Source of the DNA: Avena insularis
Lineage: Eukaryota; Streptophyta; Magnoliopsida; Poales; Poaceae
Length of the DNA: 64,000 nt
Assembly (NCBI GenBank): GCA_023614405.1
Contig: CM042685.1
Location: 190,064,257 to 190,128,256, forward strand
Reading direction: 5' to 3'
Program-made: the position numbers and the translations under genes
Shown here: piece by piece, positions 33,401 to 43,670 of the stretch
How positions within the stretch are numbered: the first letter of the stretch is position 1
Layout of the letters: every line of letters starts with the position of its first letter
Notes under the pieces: model-generated
Told to the model about the DNA's origin: nothing
The model's input: only the letters and a program-made list of their open reading frames with translations
Database searches by the model: none

Positions 33401-34069
33401 TTGGTAAACCCTTCTTTGTTTTTCCTCTGCCTGCACAACTGCGTTTGCGAAGTCGTTGACGTGCTCACTGCCTGCTTTTGTTCCACAGGCCGGATTATTG
33501 ATAGCGCGGAGGAGGCGCAGTCATTCGACGCGCGGCAGTGTGTGACTACCCTGGTCGACTCGGCCACGTTGTCCGCGACTTGCATTCGAGCATACCTTCA
33601 GGAGATATCGCCCACGGAGGTGATTCCCAGCGACCTCGTCGAGGTATGGCGCTACCTTGAGAAGGCTCCGCCAGTCGTCGAACTCATGACGTGGTTGGCC
33701 TTTTGGCGCGGGGCGGTGACAGCGCTCAGCCTTGGGATTGCTCACTTTCCAGAGGACTTCGACCTTGACGATGTGACGAGCGGCTACCCCTCGTCCACGG
33801 GTTCTGTGGAGATTGCCGAGGTGCTGAAGCTGACGGACCGGGCCGCGGTGTATTCCGAACGTGTTTGGGCGATGTGCGACCTCCTCCCCTATCAAGAGAC
33901 GGTTGTCGCCCCCAACGATCCCGAACCGAAGCATCTGGACTTCAAGGTTGAGCAGCCGTTCCGTGCAGCGATGGCGGGCGAGTTGACGATGTACCCGTCG
34001 AACCCATACGTGCCCTTCATTCGTAACCGCAGGGGTGGCGGCGAGTCGGCATCACAACCTGCAGAGTAG
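30436..34069 (+). pseudogene. Antisense multi-exon gene of the Tat element (putative gypsy-type transposon protein, Transposase_28-like)
   Basis: On the strand opposite to gag-pol, with its own TATA box. Apparent exons are 30436-31299, 31381-32108, 32176-32626, 33078-33402 and 33490-34069. They are bounded by GT/AG sites (GTAATC/TTGCAG, GTAAGT/TTCACAG, GTATGT/GTGCAG, GTAAAC/TCCACAG). Exon 1 carries the domain with GFPTSLFFRRFCAYYGIQP and PHSIEQLAIFVAFCECYL, which resembles the plant family annotated as putative gypsy-type transposon protein (PF04195). The middle is acidic and Lys-rich, then coiled coil (ADLEHELKEAKAEA), then a C-terminal domain of about 190 residues (DSAEEAQSFDARQ to the stop at 34067). 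Frame-breaking indels occur near 30520, 31830 and 33200. Intron 1 is 81 bp and in frame. Function is unknown; such frames accompany Tat elements. Confidence 0.7.
32634..33054. repeat. 60-bp tandem array with hairpin units, inside an intron
   Basis: Six near-identical units (starting about 32697, 32757, 32817, 32877, 32937 and 32996; the fifth is 59 bp) follow one diverged unit at 32634. Each holds AGTGCC, then TCGCTGAA, TTCAGCGA and GGCACT, which pair as a stem of two blocks. The diverged unit has its own palindrome, CCACTGAATTTCAGTGG. The array fills most of the 451-bp intron 32627-33077 of the antisense gene. The word GTCCCCGAG also recurs singly at 29948, 34202, 34378 and 34555. Confidence 0.9.
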
Positions 34070-34903
34070 AAGTGTTGAGCCCTGGGGTGTTAGTAAAAAT
34101 AGCTATTGAACTCTCCTTGTAATTTGAAACAACTTTGTACTGCTATAAAGGAGATTCGTTTTTTTGTCATTTGCTTTGTGATTTTGGATTTTGATTGAAC
34201 GGGTCCCCGAGCGCGTCCGCCCTTTTTTTGGGGTTTACCTTGTTTGTTATGTGTTTGCACATTTTTGGTGGATTTAGGTCGACTCGCCAGGGCTCGGAGA
34301 GCCAGTCGCAGGGCGACTCCCATGGGTGCTCTTTACTTGACCGTTTTCCCGTGCGCAAACGAGGTCGTGTAGCAGAGTCCCCGAGCGTGGTACTTGGTGG
34401 TTCTAGTCGCAACTCCAAGGTAGGTGAAGACTAAGCGCGTTAAAGTAAGCGCGTCACTCCTGCCTGACCCTAAGGATCAGTCGCATGGCGAGTCCTGGGC
34501 ACGCTCTAATACTGGGCGTTTTTCCCTAGTCGCTCGTACTTGGCTGGATGTCAGTCCCCGAGCGTGGTATTTGGCCGTTCGAGTCGCTGTGCCAAGTATG
34601 CGGAGGACCTTGGTCCCTGTGAGAAGCGAAGGCAGTTGTCTTGGCTCGGTAAGCCAGTCGAGCTAGGCGACTCCAATGGGGCTCCGGGTTGGCGTTTTTC
34701 ATGGACGTTACGAGGCCTGGGGTTTCCCAGTGCGCTCGTACCGCACTACTTGGCCGTGCCGGTCGCTTTATCAGAGGTTGACTTCTGTGACAAGCATAAC
34801 GATGTTATTACGAGTGCGAGTGGCACAAGACATGGAGAGTAGACACAACTTTCGGTAACCACTGTTTTATTTCATAGCGGGTGGGGAGTACATGTATGGA
34901 GTT
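34070..34903. other. Non-coding region between antisense gene and pol
   Basis: It separates the convergent stops of the antisense gene (34067) and pol (34904). It carries scattered TCCCCGAGCG words. It is the likely 3' untranslated region of both transcripts. No gene is seen. Confidence 0.55.
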
Positions 34904-36664
34904 CTAGTAGTAGAACTTCCGTAGGAGGTTTACATTCCATGGCCGCTTGACGTCGAGTTTTCCGTCGCCTCGGACGTCGGTGAGGTAGTAGGCGTCGTTG
35001 CCTAGGACTCGCCCGATGGTGAATGGTCCCTCCCAAGGGGGGGAGAGCTTGTGCATGCCCTTCTTGTCCTGGATAAGGCGTAGTACCAGGTCGCCTTCCT
35101 GGAAAGTGCGAGTCCTTACTCGCCGGCTATGGTAGCGGTGGAGTCCTTGCTGGTAGATGGCGGTGCGGGAGCGAGCGAGGTCGCGTGCCTCGTCGAGTTG
35201 ATCGACTCCGTTGGTGTGCGAGTTCGTTTGCGGCCTCCGTGTAGTTGACCACCCTTGGCGAGTCGTGCTCTAGTCGGTGGGCATGACTACCTCAGCGCCG
35301 TACACCATGAAGAAGGGGGTGAACCCTGTCGGCCTGTTGACGGAGGTGCGGATGCCCCAGATGATGGAGGGTAGCTCCTCGACCCAGCATCCGGCGGTGC
35401 GCTCGAGTCGTACTTGGAGCCGTGGCTTCAAGCCATGGAGGATGCTCTGATTGGCGCATTTCGCCTGGCCGTTGGATTCTGGGTGGGCGACCGAGGCGAG
35501 GTCGAGTCGAATGTGGTGTTCCTCGCAGAACTCGGCCATGGCTCCTTTGGCGAAGTTGGTGCCATTGTCCGTGATGATTCTGTTTGGGAACCCGTAGCGA
35601 TAGATGAGCTCGCGTAGGAACTTGGTGGCGGTCTTCCCGTCGCATTTGCAGACTGGCTTGGCCTCCATCCATTTTGTGAATTTGTCGACTACGAACAGGA
35701 GGTGGGTGAAGCCGGAGGGGGCCTTCTTGAAAGGGCCTACCATGTCCATACCCCACATGGCGAACGGCCAGGTGATGGGGATTATCTTGAGCGTCGAGCT
35801 CGGCACGTGGGTCTGGTTGGCGTATTTATGGCATCCGACGCACCGCTGGACAATGTCGACAGCGTCTGCGTGTGCGGTGGGCCAGTAGAAGCCGTGTCGC
35901 ATAGCCTTTGCGACCAGAGAGCGGGCGCCGGCGTGGTGGCCGCAGTCGCCAGAGTGAATGTCTTGGAGGATTTTGCGTCCTTCAGCGGGTTGAACACAGC
36001 GTTGGAACACGCCGGTCACACTGCGCTTGTGGAGCTCGCCGTTGATGATGACGAAGGATTTGCAGCGGCGTGCTATCATCCGGGCGTTTGTTTCGTCCGC
36101 TGGCAAGGTGCCTCCCTCCAAGTAGGCAATGTACAACGCGGTCCAGTCGTCTGGCTCGGCGATAAGTGCGACCAGGGCTGCCTCTGGTTGCAGCAGGATT
36201 CCGATGTCGATCTCCCTTGGGGGAGAGACGGAAGGCTTGGTGATGGTGTCGAGAAAGACACCGACGGGTGGTGCAAGTTGAGCGGAGCCGATGCGAGAGA
36301 GTGTGTCGGCCTCCTTGTTCTTCCGCTTGTCAATCCACTCGACGGAGTATCATGCGAAGTGTCCGTCCAGCTTGTCCACTGCTTGGCGGTATGCCTCCAT
36401 GGTGGGGGATACGGCGTCGCAGGTGCCAGCGACTTTCCCGGCGACGAGGTCGGAGTCTCCGTAGCAGCGCAGGCGGTTGACGTTCATCTCCTTGGAAGCT
36501 CGCATGCCGTGGAGTACCGCCTCGTACTCGGCCATGTTGTTGGTGCAGGGGGTGAAGTCGAGGAAGAGGACGTAGCGGAGCTTGTCGCCCTTCGGAGAAG
36601 TTAGCACGATCCCTGCTCCTGCACCGTCCGCATTCTTGGAGTCGTCGAAGTGTAAGCTCCAGTA
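34904..36664 (-). pseudogene. Second RNase H and integrase of the Tat-type pol
   Basis: Minus strand, downstream of the LINE. 36664-36353 is an RVT_3-type RNase H with the catalytic-type residues visible in HFDDSKNADGAGAG, NMAEYEAVLHG and GDSDLVAG. An in-frame TGA lies at 36350-36352. The same frame then runs into integrase (about 36136-35270). Its HHCC zinc finger is HSGDCGHH with CVGCHKYA, and its catalytic core is WGMDMVGPF, ITDNGTNF and HPESNGQ (Asp, Asp, Glu all present). One-base shifts near 35283 and 35215 break the C-terminal domain. The true end, NLLRKFYY and stop, is at 34904. Domain order fits dual-RNase-H Tat elements. The stop and shifts make it inactive. Confidence 0.85.
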
Positions 36665-36725
36665 ATGGAGGTATGGCATTGATTCATCAGATTTCTTCTC
36701 CTGCTCTTGGATCCATTAGATTTCC

Positions 36726-39700
36726 ATGGATTCTTTGATTTCGTGGGACTTTTCTCAGGGTCTAAAAGTAGCTCGCCAGGTACGTCGTCGCTTTCGTTCG
36801 AGTGTTCATCCCATTGATGTCTCGGTCTCGCCGGATTTTTTCCTGGTTGTTTGTTTCTCGGAGTTCAATTTCCCTCTCTCGGTTGGCAATGTGGCACTGG
36901 CATTACAATCTTGTCTTGGAGGAGATGCGGATAAGTTCAAGGTTTCCTGGCTGGATGGAACTTGTTTCAGATTTTCGGTGGCATCTAATCGTGTTGGACA
37001 TTTCATTCACGCATTGGATTTCTTCAAATGTGATGATTTTTTCTGCCACTTCCGTTTATATTCTGGAAGAAGTTCAACGTACTCTTCTTCTGTTTTTGAT
37101 CGTCTTGAGGGTGATGATTACTGGACTTCTAGACGTAATTGCAGAAAGAGATCTGTGCCTGTTTATCTTAGAAATGTTCCTCATGACATTAAGGGGAACA
37201 ATCTTGGTGCTTCTGGAAGATCGATCGCAGTCAAAACAGATTTAAATTATTTAAAATCCTCGTCTATAAAGGATTCTTGGCCTGAGGATTATCTTCAGAT
37301 TGGCAGTTTCAAGTTTTCACCAAGTTCATCAAGCTATCAAGATTCACATTCTCATTTATTACCGATGAAATTTAGTCAAGGCTCATCAAGATCTTTTTTC
37401 TCCCAAGAAGTTTTTTCACTTGATGAGATTCAACTCTACATTGAGGCGGGTTTTTCGCCTACGGAGATCATTCGGTACGTTCAAACTTTCAAACGAGCTT
37501 GTACATGTTGCATTTCTCTAGATCATTATACAGCTTCGTGTACAACTCCTATTCGTTGCCTGGGATGTTTAAATTTTGGACACGTTAAAAAAGATTGTCC
37601 CCACAATGCGGCTGCTCAATTTTCGGCTGAGAAAGATCATTCAGGTACTATCAAACAGAATCCTACCCAAGGCCCGGAGTTAGTTCAACCTCTTTCGTTC
37701 ATCTCTAATTCAGTTAAGAAAACTTGGGTCAAGAAGAATTATCTGGAATTTTGTCATCGGTGTCTGACAGATGGACATAATCTTCTGCTTTGTTCTGCCA
37801 CCCCACGTTGTCAGTCTTGTTGGAGGTATGGTCACTCGATTATGGGATGCAAACGTTTGAAACAACTGAAGCTAAAAGTCTGGAGGCCGAAGATAAGTAA
37901 AGAGTTATCTCCTAAAAACTCTACATCTGTTTTGGCCAAACCCATTCTTCCTTGTGCAGCCTCATCTCCTTTACAGCTCGAGTTCGTCCACCGCCCCATT
38001 GACCCTCCAATGGCTAATTACCACTGCAATCCCCTCTCCTTTGTGCCAAACGGTTTTGCCATTGATCATGGGACACCAGGACGCAGAGTTAGAAGTGATC
38101 TGGCAGTCAGTGCAGAGGCTCCACTCAACCACGACAACTATGTCATTGCTGAAACTGATGTGACAGTTCCTATTCAGCAGAGATATCATGCTCGCATCCA
38201 GCTTCGTCGCAGATTAAACCGACATGGGTTTCAGGTCAGTCACATGGAGGATTATCCATTAGGTTTAGGGTTGTTTAGTTTTGCTTCAACTCATGTTACA
38301 GATGTAGTAGTGGGCAGATCATATACAATTGATGGTTGGATAGGGGTTACTTTTGTTAAACATGATGAGGGCCTGAATAGAAGAGCTGCTATGTTAGGCC
38401 AGGAAAAATGGGTTCTTTTACTGAATTTTCCCCTTGACTATCAAACTGAGTATTGGATAGAGAAAGCAGTAAGCTTATTTGGGAAACTATTGCTTTGGCA
38501 CAACACAAGTAATGAAAACCATGCAAGTATCTTGGTTAAGGTGTGGATTATGAGTGATATTCTAGTTTCCAAAAGTCTTGTGTTGCGTCAGATGGGAGGC
38601 CGCAGGCATGCTTGGTCAGTCCCTATTTACTTGCTTCGTAGTGACCAGTGGACTGCACATGTTCATGTGCTGCCAGATGATACTGAGGATCCCCCACCTG
38701 CAGATGATGATCCACACCCATTTTATGGTACACAAGTAAGTGCAGAGGCACGTTTTCAGCAACGTTTGCAAATTTGGCTGCAACACAATAGTAATTTTGC
38801 TCAAGGAAATGGTGGCACTACTGGTCATAGAGGCAATGGTGGGAATACTGCAGGTAATGTTAGGAGAGCAGACAGTCTTTACCAGAGGGCAAGAGTAGCT
38901 CAAGAGCCTCTTGCAATTTTGCCTAACAGGGGGCAGGTAAACTACCAGGCTATTCTGAGGGAGCAAGGAGTCTTGTTTTCGGATGGGGTGCATCCTCCAT
39001 TTAACAGTCTAACTGACAGTCCACTTTCTGCTTGGAATGACATGGTCACTGAAAATAGTTCATCTTCAGAGGATACTTTACAAATCATAACAGGCAGTTC
39101 AGACATGGCTGAGTCTTCAGCCCAAGGTGCAGCTAGAGCTAATTCAAGTGCAAATGTTCAGCTCAATGATGATGACATCCCTCCTTCATATATGATTGCA
39201 AGAGCAGTTCTTCTCAATTGGCAGACACCAAACTTGTTCATTGGGGCATCATCCCTTTTAGGTTCAATTCTACCTCCTGTCAACTTGGTCAAAACTTGTT
39301 TCAGTTCTGGAGAAGAATCTGAATTTGTTCAGTTTGGTTCCCCTTCTAACAGAAGGGTGGCAAGGAAGCTTTGCTTTAATGATACACCTTGCAGTGAATC
39401 TCCTATGTCTATCTGTGATGCCCAGATGGTTGTGTCTGCTGAAGAGGCAGGGAATGACATTGGTGAAGTTGTACAATCTAAAAGATCCAGGAAGAAAAAA
39501 GGAAATGGAAGGATACCAACACACACTGCAGTTGTTAGGAGAAGCCCAAAGAATAACATCTATAATGGATTTAAAGTAGATATGCCATCTGACTCAAGGA
39601 AGAGAAGCTCCAAGGTTAAGTGCAGAATGATGCCTTTTGTGATGATTCCAAGCAACAGTGCCAACTCTGAAGATTCTGAAGTGACTGATCCTCCCTCTCC

Positions 39701-39821
39701 CATTCCATCAGTTACTCCTGTTTCAGTACTGCAAAGGATTGGAGTGGACATCTGTGGAATTCCCCCTGAGGAGATTACACAGGACAAGTTGGAGAAGGAA
39801 GATGATGATGCTGGGGCTTGA
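36726..39821 (+). CDS. LINE ORF1 protein, 1031 aa, four CCHC knuckles
   Basis: An uninterrupted frame of 1031 codons, long for an ORF1. The N-terminus (about 1-120) resembles the DUF4283-type RNA-binding fold of plant L1 ORF1 proteins. Four C-X2-C-X4-H-X4-C zinc knuckles come in two pairs starting near residues 259 and 278, then 344 and 362. A second globular region follows (about 500-650, with MEDYPLGLGLFSF and DGWIGVTFVKHDEG). The C-terminal half is low-complexity with acidic patches (DDTEDPPPADDDPHP) and a basic stretch (SKRSRKKKG). ORF1 proteins coat the LINE RNA and accompany it to the target. ORF2 follows after 96 bp. The start at 36726 is the first in-frame ATG after the insertion boundary. 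The frame is intact despite heavy damage in ORF2. Confidence 0.88.
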   Translation: MDSLISWDFSQGLKVARQVRRRFRSSVHPIDVSVSPDFFLVVCFSEFNFPLSVGNVALALQSCLGGDADKFKVSWLDGTCFRFSVASNRVGHFIHALDFFKCDDFFCHFRLYSGRSSTYSSSVFDRLEGDDYWTSRRNCRKRSVPVYLRNVPHDIKGNNLGASGRSIAVKTDLNYLKSSSIKDSWPEDYLQIGSFKFSPSSSSYQDSHSHLLPMKFSQGSSRSFFSQEVFSLDEIQLYIEAGFSPTEIIRYVQTFKRACTCCISLDHYTASCTTPIRCLGCLNFGHVKKDCPHNAAAQFSAEKDHSGTIKQNPTQGPELVQPLSFISNSVKKTWVKKNYLEFCHRCLTDGHNLLLCSATPRCQSCWRYGHSIMGCKRLKQLKLKVWRPKISKELSPKNSTSVLAKPILPCAASSPLQLEFVHRPIDPPMANYHCNPLSFVPNGFAIDHGTPGRRVRSDLAVSAEAPLNHDNYVIAETDVTVPIQQRYHARIQLRRRLNRHGFQVSHMEDYPLGLGLFSFASTHVTDVVVGRSYTIDGWIGVTFVKHDEGLNRRAAMLGQEKWVLLLNFPLDYQTEYWIEKAVSLFGKLLLWHNTSNENHASILVKVWIMSDILVSKSLVLRQMGGRRHAWSVPIYLLRSDQWTAHVHVLPDDTEDPPPADDDPHPFYGTQVSAEARFQQRLQIWLQHNSNFAQGNGGTTGHRGNGGNTAGNVRRADSLYQRARVAQEPLAILPNRGQVNYQAILREQGVLFSDGVHPPFNSLTDSPLSAWNDMVTENSSSSEDTLQIITGSSDMAESSAQGAARANSSANVQLNDDDIPPSYMIARAVLLNWQTPNLFIGASSLLGSILPPVNLVKTCFSSGEESEFVQFGSPSNRRVARKLCFNDTPCSESPMSICDAQMVVSAEEAGNDIGEVVQSKRSRKKKGNGRIPTHTAVVRRSPKNNIYNGFKVDMPSDSRKRSSKVKCRMMPFVMIPSNSANSEDSEVTDPPSPIPSVTPVSVLQRIGVDICGIPPEEITQDKLEKEDDDAGA

Positions 39822-39917
39822 TAAATTTATTTTAGAAATAAATTATTTTGCTTTTCCATTTAGTTTATTTAAACTCTCTGTTTGGCATCTGTCTGTTCTG
39901 GACCCTAGTTGGTGTGA

Positions 39918-42900
39918 TTGTGTTTGCTTTTCTTTAAGTTTTTAATGAATTCTACTCTCAGACAATGGAAAGTGTTATGTTGGAATATTAGAGGATTAAA
40001 TTCTGAGGACAAATATAATGCTTTGAGATCACACATTGATACCTGTGGTTGTGATATTATTTGTCTACAAGAGACAAAAAGGGAGAGTTTTGACCATTCC
40101 TACATCAGAAAGTTTTGCCCTCGTAGATTTGATAAATTTGTTTTCTTTCCTTCAGAAGGAAACTCAGGAGGCCTAATAGTAATTTGGAATAGTGCCATTT
40201 TTTAAGGACAACTAATTGAGAATGTTTCTTGGGCCATTAGCATGCAATTCTCTTCAACCCATTGCAATTGTACTTGGTTTCTGTCAAATATTTATGGTCC
40301 CTGTAATGGAGTAGAGAGACAAGAATTTGTACAATGGATGTATAATCTGAATATTGATGATGAGGATAATTGGTTGTTAGTTGGGGATTTCAATTTTTAT
40401 AGATCCCAGGAGGATAGGAATAGAGATGGGGGTAATGTTGAAGATATGCTCTTATTTAATGATCTCATTAGAGCTCAAAATTTAGTGGAATTACCTCTTC
40501 AAGGCTCTTCTTTCACTTGGAGTAATATGCAATCTGAACCTTTATGGGAAAGGTTAGACTGGTTTTTCACATCCAATAACTGGACATCTGCTTTCCCAAA
40601 CACTACTGTTCAGACTCTGTCTAGGCCTGTTTCCGATCATTTGCCTTGCTTGATTTCTATTCAATCTTCTATCCCAAGAACTAATATATATAGGTTTGAA
40701 ATTTTTTGGATAAATCATCCTGGTTTTAAGGAAGTTGTGTCTGCAGCTTGGCAAATCCCAGTAGGCAACAGAAACCCTGCTGTAGCCCTTAATTACAAAT
40801 TGAAAAATACCAGAAGAGCTCTGAAAAGATGGAGTAAGTCTATCTCCAAGTTATCCTTATTAATTGAAAAATGCCAGCATGTGTTGAAGCAAGTGGAAAT
40901 TTTAGAGCAACTTAGGTTATTATCTTTGCCTGAATGGAATTTTAGGAAAATTTTAAAGAATCATATTTCCAGATTACTATCTTATAAACAACAATATTGG
41001 AAGAAGAGATGTACTGAGAGATGGATTAAATATGGAGATGAGAATACAAAATTCTTCCATCGTGTGGCTCTGAAGGCATAGGAAAAATGCAATTGCTTCC
41101 TTGACCAACCAACAAGGGAATGTTGTTCAGATCATGATGGAAAGGCCCACTTCTTTTGAAAGTTTCAGACAAAGACTAGGGGTTTCAGAGGGACATTGCA
41201 TGAGATATAATATGCAGAATTTATTCTCTCAAACTGCAGGTTTGGAAATCATCTCAGCTCCTTTTACTAAAGATGAAATTGACAAGGCAGTGCAAAAAAT
41301 TCCAATAGATAAAAGTCCTGGTCCAGATGGTTTTAATGGCTGTTTTCTGAAAACTTGTTGGGATATCATTGCACCTGATTTTTATAAGTTATGTTCTTAC
41401 TTTATGGAAGGAAATGCCATTCTAGACAGTGTAAATAACTCTCTTATTACACTAATCCCCAAAAAGCCTGCACCTTCTTCTGTTCATGATTTTCGTCCAA
41501 TTTCTTTGCTGAATAATAATCTTAAGCTCCTCACCAAATTACTGGCAGACAGATTGCAACTATGGATGCTACACTTGGTCAGTGAAAATCAATATGGGTT
41601 TATTAAAGGAAGATCTATTCAGGACTGTTTAGCTTGGGCTTTTGAGTTTTTATTCCAATGTCAACAGTCAAAAAAGGAAATTATTGTTTTGAAGTTGGAC
41701 TTTGAGAAGGCATTTGACATGATTGAACATGATACAATTATTGAAATTCTTAGACATATGGGTTTTACTGAGTTATGGCTAAAGTGGATTAAGTGTCTTC
41801 TATCTTCTGGACATTCTTCTATCCTCCTAAATGGAATTCCAGGGAAATCTTTCCTTTGTAGAAGAGGGGTAAGACAGGGAGACCCTTTATCCCCTTTATT
41901 ATTTGTGTTGGCATCTGAACTTCTACAGGTAGTTGTGAACAAGGAATTAAATGAGAATAGACTACATTTACCCATTCCTTGTGGGGGCAAATTCCCAATT
42001 ATACAATATGCATATGATACAATCATGGTGCTTCAAGCAAAAAATGAGGAAGTAACCCATCTCAAAAGTATCTTGCTTGATTATGCTGTTTCAACAGGGC
42101 TAAAAACAAACTTTCAGAAATCTAGTCTTATTCCCATAAACATATCCAATGATAGGGCTCAAGAGCTGGCAGATATTTTTGGATGTTCAGTTGCAAAAAT
42201 GCCATTTACTTATCTGGGATTGCCTATGGGCACAACCAAACCATCAATAACTGAACTTATGCCCTTAGTAGATAGAATTGAAAGAAAGGTGACTAGTGCT
42301 ACTCTGCTTCTATCACATGCTGGAAAGCTAGCTTATATTAATGCTATTTTAACCTCCATTGCTACTTATACAATGTGTACCATTGAGATTCATCCTAAAA
42401 TAAGGGACTATATTGACAAGATCAGGAGAAGATGTTTATGGAGCAAAAAGTATGAAAATGGAGACATTAAGTGCCTATCCTTAGCTGCTTGGGACATGGT
42501 ATGCAAACCAAAGAATAAAGGAGGTTTAGGTATTTTGAATATAAAGATTCAGAATCAAGGTTTACTGCTAAAATTTCTGGACAAATTCTATAACAGAAAG
42601 AATATTCCTTGGGTTTAGATGATTTGGGACACTTATTATCAGCAATCTATGCCACATGCCACTAGTAATGTGGGTTCTTTTTGGTGGAAATCTGTTATGA
42701 ACTTGTCTCCTATTTTTAGAGGAATAGCTACTTGCATTATTGGAAAAGGGGATACAGCCTTGTTCTGGAAGGATAAATGGCAAGATTCCATTCATGAAGA
42801 ACAGTTTCCAAGATTATTTTCCTATGTTCTAAATGAAGACATTCAGGTTAGGAACTTTGTATCTACAAGAACTCTACAAGATTTATTTCATTGTCCTTTA

Positions 42901-43545
42901 TCAGTGGAAGCAATGATAGAATATCAATAGCTACAAGAACAGCTCAGCTCAGTTCAACTTCAGGAAGAAGGAAATGACAGATGGATTTATCAATGGGGAG
43001 ATAAATTTACTTCTAGAAATTATTACAAGCTCTGTTTTCAACTCATTGACCCTCCAGAGCAGTTTAAGTGGATATGGGCATCTAAGCTCTGGCCAAAATT
43101 AAAGGTTTTCTCCTGGTTTTTATTGTCAGATAGATTGAATACTATGAATATGTTAAAGCGTAGGCACTTTAACGTGGGACAAGGGTAGCACTATGATTGT
43201 TCTCTCTGTACTTTGGGAGTGGAAGAAACTCTTGAGCATTTATTTTTCTTCTGCCCTTTCAGTCAAGTATGTTGGCATAGACTTAACATATCATGGGATA
43301 ATTCAACATGCAGATTTACTTTACTGAGACAGGCAAAGGAGGAATTCCAACACCCACTTTTCTTTGAAATTTTTATCATTGCTGCATGGGGGATCTGGAA
43401 GGAAAGGAATAATCTAATATTTCAAGGAACAAGACATTCTGTAAACTCTTAGAGATCTAGAGTTAAGGCTGATTTAGATTTGCTTAGGTTCAGGGTTAAC
43501 CAAAACCTGGAAAATACCATAAACTTGTATATAGCTAGAATCTAG
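39918..43545 (+). pseudogene. LINE ORF2: endonuclease, reverse transcriptase and zf-RVT region (broken)
   Basis: The N-terminal apurinic-type endonuclease begins WNIRGLNSEDKYNAL, with the catalytic-type LQETK and GDFNFYR and a terminal VSDHLP. The reverse transcriptase (from about 41290) has [27 protein letters not shown] and [17 protein letters not shown]. The catalytic box reads YAYDT at 42007-42021 instead of YADD, so the first catalytic Asp of the pair is lost. A C-terminal Cys/His zf-RVT-like region follows (CSLCTLGVEETLEHLFFFCP). Lesions are stops at about 40203, 42616, 42928, 43186 and 43450 and an apparent two-base deletion near 41080. It cannot make an active enzyme. Confidence 0.92.
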
Positions 43546-43620
43546 TGTGGTGTTGTGTTCCCTTGTAACTTGATGCTCTCTGCATCCCTATGTAACTCTA
43601 TTTTATATTAATATAGTACC

Positions 43621-43643
43621 ACAGTAGGAGCCTCTCCTACTGT
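43621..43643 (+). other. 3'-terminal stem-loop of the LINE
   Basis: ACAGTAGGAG, loop CCT, CTCCTACTGT: a perfect 10-bp stem ending 8 bases before the A tail. Its position suits the RNA structure that a LINE reverse transcriptase recognises at the 3' end. Confidence 0.8.
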
Positions 43644-43670
43644 TTATGGTCAAAAAATGGAGGTATTGCA

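Larger units (their letters stand above)
36679..43656 (+). mobile_element. L1-type LINE inserted in the Tat element, about 6980 bp
   Basis: It is flanked by a 14-bp target duplication with one mismatch: ATGGAGGTATGGCA at 36665-36678 and ATGGAGGTATTGCA at 43657-43670. It ends in a short A tail (43652-43656). It contains ORF1 (36726-39821, intact), ORF2 (39918-43545, broken) and a stem-loop near the 3' end. The 5' untranslated region is only 47 bp, so it may be slightly 5'-truncated. It splits the host element's pol between the first and second RNase H. Confidence 0.92.

Noticed and set aside
35702..36604. 300-codon plus-strand frame opposite integrase
   Set aside because: A shadow of the GC-rich pol sequence on the other strand. 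It has no domain and no independent signals.
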